Below are positions 15,801 through 27,800 of a DNA stretch of 64,000 bases, piece after piece. Source of the DNA: Antedon mediterranea (taxonomy: Eukaryota > Echinodermata > Crinoidea > Comatulida > Antedonidae); assembly GCF_964355755.1 (NCBI RefSeq), contig NC_092678.1:14354922-14418921 (forward strand). The letters run 5' to 3'. Within the stretch, counting starts at the first letter, position 1. Each line of letters starts with the position of its first letter. The translations under genes were made by a program, and so were the position numbers. The notes below the pieces were generated by a model, which saw nothing but the letters and a program-made list of their open reading frames with translations, had not been told where the DNA came from and searched no databases.

Positions 15801-18800
15801 CTTTGTTGGTTTTTATTATACGTAAATGACCTATGTAAACTATATAATAATAAATACATTTGCTGGTGATACCCGTATCTTCTGTAGTCATACGAATAAC
15901 AAAAATGATGCATTTCAAATAATGAATGACAACTTGCTTTGATACTTTCAAGAAGTTTTACATCTAATGAACTTACATTTAATCCAAAGAAATCAAAATG
16001 TATACTGCTTAGTTCAAGAAATAAAACCCAGAAACCTACAGAAATTAAAGATATATTGTCCCCCTAAACAATTTGTGTTTTTTTTAAATTTTAATTCCAC
16101 ATAATAGTTATTAACTTTGACCCAAAAATGGGATAGGAAAAACAATTATTTTTCCAAAAAAGCCGTGATTTAAAACAAAGTCAAATTGACTGGAAGTCAA
16201 TGGGTTTTGGCTGAATTTAAGCATTTATCTTTTTCAATCCATAATAATTCAATTACATCAATTGTATCACAGGTTGTTTGGGTATTATTAGTGACAAGTA
16301 TACCTTGCTAACTTAAGTTGTATTATTTGTACATCTTTAATTTTATCTCATTTACACTATGCTATTTAATGCTGGGGTAAATCTGGATCTGTATTATTAA
16401 TTTTTTTAATTATTTTATTTTATTTATTTATTTTAATTTTAAAACAAGAAACAACAGCAGAAACAAATCCGCCACTTACAGCTTGGTTTAACAGATACAA
16501 TACAATTACCCAGAAACACTTAAATTACGACGAAACAGATTGGAATTAAAAATGTCAATATGGGGATGAGCCTGAACTAAACTAACAAAAGATAGCTTGA
16601 AGGAAGGATTGTGTTAAGTTTCCTTATTATTACTCATATTCTACTTTTTTCCTTACAAATATTTTGACTCTGTTTAAGGAAACGACATTTTTTTTATTAC
16701 GGCATTCAAACAATCTCTCTTTCGTACACTTATTAAAAAGGTTTCCAATTTATATGTGTTAACCAAAGCCCGTTCCCTTTTCCACAATATGTCATATTTG
16801 TAATGCAAGTAAGTTTTGCAAGTTAGTCAGAGCACAGATGTTAGAGAATTTAATTCAAAATACTGGCACGTGCATGTATTCACGTCGATTATGGTAAATG
16901 CAAATGACATAAGAATGGTATAATTCCACTGAAACAGCCTTACACATTGATTCAGATAAATAAATCAATGTTTAAATAAATGTTCAAAATAAAAAAGAAA
17001 TATGGAAGATGTCTACATTCCAATTTTTATAAACTTATAACTGTAACGATGCTAATACTTTTTAAATTGAAGGTTGAGGGTATGTTTAACGAAATGTTTG
17101 ATAAAATGGAAGGAATGAAATATGCTGCGCATGTAGATCGTGAAATGTACATGGTTGACAACACTGTGAAATCACATGCAGATATAAAGAAACTTAAGAG
17201 AAATATTGGTAAATACATGCAGGCAATGGGAATGAAGGAAGTTCCAATAAACTGGCTTAACTTTCAGGAAAGATTGCAAGACATTGGAAAAACAAAAGTG
17301 TGCATTCCTTATAATGAGGTAAAGTAGTGTTTGTGCTCTAAAAATATATAATAAAAGTGCATTATATAAAACGATTTTACACTTCTGAATTGCGGTATAT
17401 ACATCGAGGCTCTAGCTACGTATCGTATCAGTGTAATTTAATTGTATGTGCAGTCATTCAAAATTATATGAATCAACAAATGAAATGGAAACTGAAATAA
17501 ACCATGAAATTTCACTTAAAACAACAGTTTTGATAAAAACGTTGTTATATGATTTAGAAGAAAGCAATGGATTTGACTGCATAAAACAGTTTTATCTAAA
17601 CCATATTAGGCAATAACATTGCGATTCTCATAATTGACTTTTTTCGATGTTAAAGGTCACCGAATAAAGGCCGAACTACACAAAAATTCTATATTAAAAA
17701 TAAACAAATAAAATAGTTCTGATTCAGGTTGATTCTGTCCCTAAATTTGACATAACTATTTCGAGCAAAGCTTTACGTTACTACTGTAGCAAATGTATCT
17801 CTGACAATCCATGACATTGCATAATATCAAGCGATTTAAATCGTGTTATGCTTGCCGTTTTAAAATAAATGTATAATAGATTGGCGCGGTTACGCTTTAA
17901 AGTACCGCAATCGCACGAACCTGACACAAAGAAGGACTCGAAAGTGCCTGCAGAGGAAAATGGGATGATACCACATATGATCATAATCATTCATGTGTGT
18001 ATTAAGCTACAGTTAACGGGATTCAATATGAAATAAACAACTTTGTAATCTCTATTCGGTTGGTTTATTACCAACATCGAACTAGCGTGCGATGTATATT
18101 TTTACATGAATTACGTGTACATAATGTAGGTGATGATGAAAACGTACACAAAGAACTTCTGGTGAATACTTCCATGGCCAACATTATTAATTAATATCGT
18201 TTACAAACGACAACGAGATGGTACAAATATGGCCATCACAAGCTTGGAACAAGGAACGTTTTTGTTTAGTAGCGAAATTGTACTTAATAAGACAGATGGA
18301 AATGTGCCGGGAACATTATCCCAGCTAGAAATTAGATTTCTGCATCGTTCTAAACAAAGAAAAGCGCACAAGCTTTTAGTAGAAAAAGAGTACCAGAAGG
18401 ACGTCTGTATGTTGCACCAAAAGACGTTAAGTAAAAGTTATATTGTAATAATATGTTCTGAAGTTTGCAATATTTTTATCAGCTGGCAGCTGCAGCAGCT
18501 CTAAAAAAATCCACAGCCAAAACATCTGCCTCATAAGAAGCAATATAATAAATTAAACAGATGAAAATAACTTTTAAAAACTATAATGCCATATAATTTT
18601 GTTTAGAATTGTAATAAAAAAACATATTTTCATCCATGTTTCGGTATTACAATTAATATCAATGCCAAACAATTAGAAAACAGTATTATAATGACACATC
18701 ACTGTACATTAACAGGATGGTTTCATTGAGCTCGGTGATTCTTTAAATCCCGTTTACAGTATGTACATCTGTTATGCGCATAATCCTAAATATTAACGTC

Positions 18801-21800
18801 ATATATGGTATCAGTATTGTGAACTTGCAAATCGAGAAGCCCTAATTATAATGAAGTTACAAATAAAATAGGCAAATAATAGCTAAATCAAAACGATAAA
18901 ATAAAGTAAAACAACCAGAAAGAAATTGTGAAGTACAAGTGAGAGTAGTTGGAGAGAAGTAATATACAGTAAGTTTAAGCATATGTATATATGTATAAAG
19001 GTTAACAGAGTAAAAATCAGAAAGTAACAAAAAAAGTAGAAAACGGAAATTTAATGTATGAAAATGAAATGTGAACGAAATATGTATGAAATATTGAATG
19101 AATAAAGGTGGTGGTTAACCACAAAAGAGAAACAAACCAGTTTAAGCATGAGCTACCTGAGTGGATGCAATCGTTGTGCCATAATAGTAAAATATTTATT
19201 ACCAACGGTTTAACTTGAGCTTTCTTATTTTTCTGTACCATATTTATAAACGTTAATTTTAAATCGAAGCATATTAGAACCTGTAATAAGGTAGTAGAGT
19301 ATACATTTATAACTATCATTGTATAGGTTATTGGTAATTAACAAAATGATATAGCCTATTATTCATATTTACTAATTTTAATTCTGTATTATAGGCTTCT
19401 AGAATTGGCACTGAATGTGGAATTTCTGAAGAAGCGATCATCCTTGCCATAACGTATATGAATGACATTGGAAAGATTATGTATTCCAATAAAGACGAGA
19501 AATTAAAGAACACAGTAATAACTAATCTTCACACGATGATTCAGATGTTAACAACTGTGATCACAGTATTCCCACCAACTATCAAAGATGTATGTTAGAA
19601 AATTATATTAATACTAGAAATGCGATCAGATTAATTATGAACACAGGCCTACAGATATCCTCAAAAAAATATTTTAAGCGGCGGATCCAACCTACTTAAA
19701 GATAGAGGGGCAGTTGTTTGATCCACTGGAAAAGAGAGTAATTTTGACAATTAATTTGTTATGGTAAAATTTTACAAACTAGATGGCACGCTCGCTTCGC
19801 TCGCGTACCATCTAGGTCGTGCCCACAGATGGTTCTCGAATACACAGTATTTCCAGCGAGAAAAAAATGGAGATTTCAAATGTACGTACCGCAGGACTAT
19901 AATACATTGTCGTTTACAGAAACGAATAAATATACACAATGATTTATGTAGTCAACCAAAATTAGCACCCTGAGAATTACTTCCGAGAGAGAAACAAAAT
20001 GAGTCAAATTTTTTTATTTGGACTCATTTAAACAAACCCAATTTGTGTTTTGTATGTAACATTAAGGGTTGAGGGATGGGGGAAGAAGATAGGTACAAAG
20101 AGGAAACATTTTAAAATATATTCTTATCCACTCAGTAACGAAATATTGTTTTTAATGTTTTATAGGCCTATAAATAATATACCACTAAATACAGTAAAAC
20201 ATTTACGATTTAATACGGTACTTTGTTAAAACTCTCACTGTCATAGTCGATTGAAATAGTAAAGTACATGTAACGATACACCACTACGACGTTTATATAT
20301 TTTTAAATTATTAATTAATACAAACGTTGAGAAGCAACTGTCAGTAATAACGTTTATTTATTTGTATATTATATATTTATAATCTAACAGTAGGGCCTAC
20401 CCACACTCACAGTAATAACGTTTATTTGTATATATTTTCATATTACATCTAACAGTACCAACACTCACAGTAAGAAATTTGCGATTCAAATTGCGATCAA
20501 AAGTGGTTAATACCTTAACAGTATTGTACAGCATTGCAATACTATTTATGTTTATTCTCCAAGGGGGCCCATAAATCTAAATCTATACCTGTATGGTTAA
20601 ACCAAATAATTTGGAATGTTCCATTCATCACAAATCAATACATTTGTAAAAACGTATATTAAATGTATCAAAATAGTATTTTTTAAAGAAAATCGGCCTG
20701 TCTTCAACATTATGATGCTGTACTCGAACTGTTCAACCGGTTTTCAGCTATTAAAAACAATTATCGTAGGAGGAGATAGGAAAATGCGAAGCCTCCTCGC
20801 ATTTTTGTGGCGGGTATTTTTCAAGATGGACATCCATTAGACAGTGTATACCACGATCGGAAAACACCCCTATTTGGGGCAAATCGTTGAACCTAAATTC
20901 GTTTTAATCGTCAATAACTAATTATCTAACTTAATTTAATTAGTAAACAGGGTTACATCAGGTGGTTAAAATCAGTACCGAAAGTACGAACCAACTTTAT
21001 ATACCATCGAGTAAAAATTCTAGAAGTAAGGAGCGATTTACCGAATTTTGCCCTTACGTAAATTTATATATAGATGAACATTTAGGGTGCGATTCTGTTC
21101 TATCATTTGTATCTGAAAAATATGTCGTGAAAGCAGAAAAGTGAAACTATCTAAACTACCCTAGATTGGTATTTTGTACAATCCTGGTCTTTCGTTAATA
21201 AGTTAATGTAGATGTAATCAGTATTACTGCGATTTTAAGTGAAAATGCTCTTTAAAATGGTTACTTTTATTTGAGTACAGAGGGAAATGAAAGATCGATG
21301 GGAAAGACTTGGAGTTGAAGGTATTCTTGAGGAAAAGTTATTGCGTTATTTATGGCAACATCGAGACGAAGGTAATTTTGACATCTTTATAGAAGTGATG
21401 AGGGTGTTCCGGTTACTCTTTGAGAAGAAAACGGTATGTACGAAGCTTATTTATTACATTGATTAATTGCTTAAATCTTTTAAAAATCTCTGGCTTAACC
21501 AATAAACTGAACTATTTTATCCTCGTATCAATATTTCTTAAAAAGCAAACACTGTTTATAATAACAGAAAGAAGAAGGTAACCGTGAATTCTTGGTGCCA
21601 TGTCGGATGACAGTTGATAATGAGACTAGCCTAGAAGTCACAAAAGATGACAGGCAAAGGGTATCAATTTATCTTACCCCGACAGACTTTCTTCCCGATG
21701 CGGTGTACCACACTTTGGTTGTTGCATTTCTTGAATTGATGACTGAAACAGGTAGTGTTGATCAAAAAGTGTTCCGGAATCGTAGTGATTTTGAATTTAA

Positions 21801-24800
21801 AGATTACACAGTCAGTCTAGGTGCCGTAAAAATAAATCGTAAAAAGGAAAAGCCATATGCAATAAAGGTATGAAACTATTTTAATGTTTATTACAAGTTC
21901 TTTACATTTCCTGATATTACCTCCACCAGGTTTTTAACCCTGTATGTGTGTGTATGAAAGGCGTAGACACCACAGTTTTATCCGAATATCACCTTTGACA
22001 CAATGATCTATGACCCAAAAACTCGATTCGGTATTGACGGGGTAGAATCAGAGACAAAGGTCACAATATATATACCGCCTCAACATTAAGACACACAAAT
22101 ATTTTTAGAAAATTCCAATTTAGGCTTATAATAATGTACAGTAATGAAAGAAATGTTCAATATAATATCCACATCTAAATTCCAGAAAACAGATTATCAA
22201 GCAATGTATACACTTTATTAAAAATAATCATTATTAAAAAAAAGACTACTGGAAAGAGGTGGTTTTTTTTTTTCCTAATCTAATTTATTTGAAATTTTCC
22301 TATAGCTTGAAATATATCGTCGGACAATCGATCGATATTGCACAGAAACTGATGGAACCAAACCAAATGTTGTATCTGAACTACGGCAACTAAAACCCGA
22401 TGTCTGCTTTGAGGTATTCAATATGATGATATAACACTGTCAAATAAAATATACTTTTCACATTATAATGTACCTGTAATATATATTTAAATAAATACAA
22501 TATGGCACTTCCCTGTTATAGGTACTAAGCTACTTAAAGGACCAACTTGAAACTGTCTGCAACATATACGAGGGCAGTGGTTACAATCTACGTGTGGTAT
22601 GTGATGCATGTGATCCAAAGAATCATCACTTAGTTGATCTTGAAAAGTGTTTGAAGAATGATTCGGTTCCATGTGGACGTCATTCTGCAATGAGTACTGC
22701 TCATATCAAACGCCTTTTTTTGAAAGGTAAGTTGTTTCTTCTTCTTCAAGCTTATCAGTGTTATTTCATCGTATTTAAATGTTCATCAACATTAATAATT
22801 ATTATAAAAAAACAAACACATTATTCTACGCAACAATACTCTTTTTAAATTTGATTCCATACCGTATCCAACCAAGTCCTAACAGAAACGTTAGGAATCA
22901 TTGCAGATTTACCAGTATTAGCATTGTGTATTCAATTTGTATCTAGTTTGTGATTTTTAGTCGCGTGGAAGCGACTCTATAGTTCACTATGTCGGTTGGT
23001 CGGTATGTTGGTCTGTCGGTCTGTCGGTCTGTCTGTTGGTCCGGTATCACTATGCGTTTTATCGCTTTCTGACCTTATCTTGATATCAGTTTAATCTAGC
23101 TAGCTAAGTCAATTTGTAACAGTATATTCATTATGGCCAGGAATCGATGTGGTTATGTTTTCACGGTGCGCAATCAAAAATTACGCGGTCTACACACGAT
23201 TTAACGAAATCACGTTTGTAATCATATCTTCACAACCATGAATCACAATTAAATAAAATTTGGTAGTCATAAACTCCAGGGCATAAATCATCATATGGCA
23301 ATACAATTACCTGCGTAGCGCATGTAACGCATGCGTACGTGCGCTTACAATTTTCAAAATTTATTTTCGATGAAATAAGAGTACGTTTCAGGCAATTTTA
23401 AGCGTTTACAAAATTGCCATGAGTGCGCATATTTTTGCGCGCGCACTGCACGTTAAATGTTATTGCGCACTCTTTTTGCCCGATTTCTTTTTTCTTGACT
23501 TACTTTTCAACTCGAAATTACGTTATACGAGCACGTCAAAAGTGACAGGCTACGCACGTGTAAATTAAAAAAATATAACTGTTTTAAAACATTTCAACAT
23601 TTTTAAACATGTTCAGTAATTTTGTTCAGTTGGTAGGTTGGTCGGTCGGTCGGTAAACACTCAGCACGCGACTGCAGCCATCTATATGGCCTTGTTTTAA
23701 ATCGTTTAAGTTAATTAATAATACAAACGATATATGATTGTTGTAATTGGTTTTATGGATATACTGAAAATTGTATAGATATTGTATTAATGTTTCGTTT
23801 TATATTCTTGTATTGATAATATTTAAGTGTGTATCAAGTTGTTTTGTTATGTAATGCAATTGTTCTTATACTGTATGCATTCAATAATCCACTAACATTA
23901 AACACTTTTTTTTAAGAATCGGAGACAGAAGCAGACCGGGCAAAGCAGCTTGTTCCCGAGACAAAGCCAAAGTCAACGCTAAGCTTGGTACCTAGGAAAA
24001 ATGAAGAGCTTGAGCCAGTGCTAGAGGTAGTACAAGTACGTGTGTCATCACCAGGACATCAAGGTAACTATAATAGTAATTGTTATGACTAGCAGAAAGT
24101 ATACATACACTTTTGAAAGCACACCTTATTGGTGTAATATAGGCCTAATGTGTGAGGATTCTAATCGCTTGGTTGATTGAAATATCACAGTTGTCTATTA
24201 ATACGATATGGCTGTAGATGTGCTTCTGAGGAAGTGTCGTGTCTGAGCTCTTCTGAAACTTGGGCCATATCGGCTTCTGTTCATTAGCATTACTTAATCT
24301 CTGCGCTTAACTATTGGTTCTAAGTTTATCCAGGTACTTTTGGAGGGAGTGATCGATGGTATCTGGGGGTTACAATGACGAATTTGCCCTGTAAAATGCT
24401 TAAAAAGAGACGATCTCTATTAGTTTTACAATAGCAAAGTTCATAGGTCAGATAAACTTGTTTCTTTGGGGAACTAATTAAGCCTACAATTATCATTAAA
24501 ATATCTGGTCAATTTCTTCACTGGACGAGAAAACATAATTTCTATGTTTTTTTCTTAAAACAAATGACAATAAATGATACTTGACTTGACACTGCCAGCA
24601 GGCAAAGAGGGGAGATTTTAAAACTTAAAATGATATACTGTTCACAACTTTACAATCTCAAACTATTGGCACTGGCTAAGAGATGGAAGAAAGCCCAAAC
24701 AGACAAACCAAAGCATGAAGAAGAAGATGAAGACGACCAATGAATCATCAAACATATCATAATGTTCACAAATAAATGCGAATTAATATACACCAAAATA

Positions 24801-27800
24801 AAATACTTTGTTTATGAATCAGAGTCAGAAGCTATCGAGGCGAATCAGCTAGTGCCAGTTACAGAGACAAAGGCAGAATCAGAGCCAGGCTCAGTACCTC
24901 GGACATACATTAATGTAGCCATTTTGTTTTATTTGGAGTACTATGTACCATTATAATGATGAAAGCAGAAATATTTGTAAATGGATGTTTATGATTTTGT
25001 TATGGCAGTAAGCCAAACTATATTTCTTTTGATAACTGAGATAACAATTCAAATTGAATTTCTGATAATAAGAAGGTACAATTATTACATATAAAACTTT
25101 GTTTTTGCAGAAAACCAAAAAGTAAATAAAATGACAGACTTGAATGAGCATTTCAAAGACTTAAAAGCTAATCTTAGTAAACATTATGCTGGTGATCACT
25201 ATCGTTTGGTAAAACTATGCTTATACGATCACTTGCCCTTGGGAGACTTTGAAGGGCGTGGCTTAACAGCACACAATTTGTTTAATAAACTCCAGGCAAA
25301 AGGTTATATCGAACCTTCTAATGTCAAGTTACTCATGGAGATCGCAAAACTGACAGAATTTAAGGTTGCTGAAATTCTTGTACTCGAGTATGTTAAGGAT
25401 AACAATATTAAACAAACTCAAATTAATATAAAACCAATGTCGCCATATCGAAAACGGTTGTTTGATGCATTACAACAAGTTGAAGGAGACAGTTTATCAA
25501 ATGTTATTGCTTACTACAACCTTGAACATTTTGGATTAAAAAATATCTGGGATGTAGTTTTCAAATTAGAGAGTAACGAAGAATTGAAAGATGAACCAGG
25601 CAAAATAGAGAAATTTGCAAGTCTTCTTAATGAACGTGCTAAGAAGCTACTACTTGATAGAGGTAATATAATTAATATATTCGTTCACTTACAAGTACCA
25701 ATCATTTTCAATAATTGGGATAAACATTATGCTAAAATGTGTATTCTAGTACAATTTCAACAAGTTTTTTTACCAGCGAAGCTCGTTTGATAAGGCGCTG
25801 ACATTAGTATTATTTAGTCAAGTTAGGATACCTAAAATTGTGGTTTCAGATCATTATGATAATCATAATGTAACACAAAGAATCTGGAATTTATAATTTG
25901 TTTGGAAATATGAGGCATCCAGTTCAAATCAAAGTATATCATATTTATTATGGTTTTGGTTATGGATTAAGTGAATATTAATTAAAAGTTTCAACTATCT
26001 TAGCCTAATTATTCACTGTCACACAGAACAAGAACAATTGTGATACGTATGTTGTTTACAACATTGCGTACAAATAATGAACACAATTTGATCACTTTTA
26101 GGAAATTGCGACGAAAGCGAAGGCGCACCACTGAGTCGCCCAAGTGAAGGTAAATAACCAATAGATAAAGATAATAATGATATTAGGTATTGTCATGATG
26201 TGTTTAAATATATTTTGTTATTTTGACACAGTCTATTTTAAGTCAATACTAACTAAATACATAATCTATGAATATTCTTCTCTCTTTTAAGAAACTATTC
26301 AATAATGTTTGATAAAAAAAAAAGTTGTCTTAAATTAAAACATTTAAGGATTTTGGTTCTTAATTAGAAAATAGGTAAAAAGTTGACTTCATACTGTGAC
26401 CAGACGACGGAGGGTTTTAAAACCTAAAATGACATACTTTTTTAAAACGTTACAATGTCAGCAATGTATCGTAATGTTAACAAATGCGAATTAATAAACA
26501 TCAAATAAAATATTGTTTTAAGAATCAGAGTCAGGAGCTAACCAGACGAATCAGCTATTGCCGGTTACAGAGACAAAGCCAAAGTCAAAGCCAGACTCAG
26601 TACCTCGGGCAAATGAAGACCATGAGCCAATGCCAGGGGTAGCACCAGTACATGTGCCATCTACAGGACATCAATGTAACTATAATAGTATTATTTATGA
26701 CTAATAATAATAGTAATATGTATGACTAGCAGAAGTTTTAAATATTCTTTTGATAACACACCTTTATAGTTTGTAAACCAATATGTTATTTATTTCTATT
26801 TCTTTCTGTTTTGTTGCATTTTGTTAACAATCACATTTTTTTTCACTTTAGTGTTTTACATTTTTAATTAAAGATTGTTTGTTTAAATTTATAAAATAAC
26901 ATAATCTTTTATTTTCCACAATTCAATAACTAAGATAACAATACTTCCCAAAGCATAGTAACTCTAATTGGCTTTGTCTGCTAGTAATTACAACAGACCT
27001 ACAATCTAGATGTTTTTAATGACCATATGTTTTATAATATCATTTTATAAGTGTGTTTTTTTTACGTTTGAGTTAATTTTACTATTGGGGCTCTATACGT
27101 TTTAAAGATTATTTCGTTTTAAAAAACCGATAATTTCTAACGTTTTTTTGTGTTAATTTTTACGTTTTGCGCGCGTTTATTTTACGTGTTGCGTTGCGGC
27201 ACTACGTACTCTCACCTTATAAATATAACTATTGTTTTATTAATGGGTCTCTACATGTTTTAAAGCTTATTTTGTAAGAAAAATGTTTTACGAATTGAGT
27301 TATTATGTTAGAGTGTTTTTTTGATATTTTTACTTTTGGATTGATTTTACGATTTATAAATATGTATTGTTTTTGTGATATTGATTTTTGACAATGTGAA
27401 TTGTATTTGTTGCAGGTGTTGTTGGAGCATCAAGTTCATATCCAGGTATGTTATATTTGTGTTGGTAATGTTTTAGATTAAGTGGTTATTAATTAAAATG
27501 CACAAGTAACCTCACTGTCACCTATGGATAGAACAGAGAACTGGAAATGGGAGTGTTTTTTACGAATAACAATTGATAACATTCTGTGCCATGTTTAATA
27601 AATTCATATAAAGTAACGTCTCATCGTGATACTTTTAGGCAATAGTGATGAAAATGAAGGCGCATCATCGAGTCACCGATTTCATCCAAGTGAAGGTAAC
27701 TTACTAGTAGACCAAGACTACAATGCAATAATTATGGTCATGATAATGAATAACACGATAACAAATAATTTTTAATAATCATGACACTGTTACTCATAAA

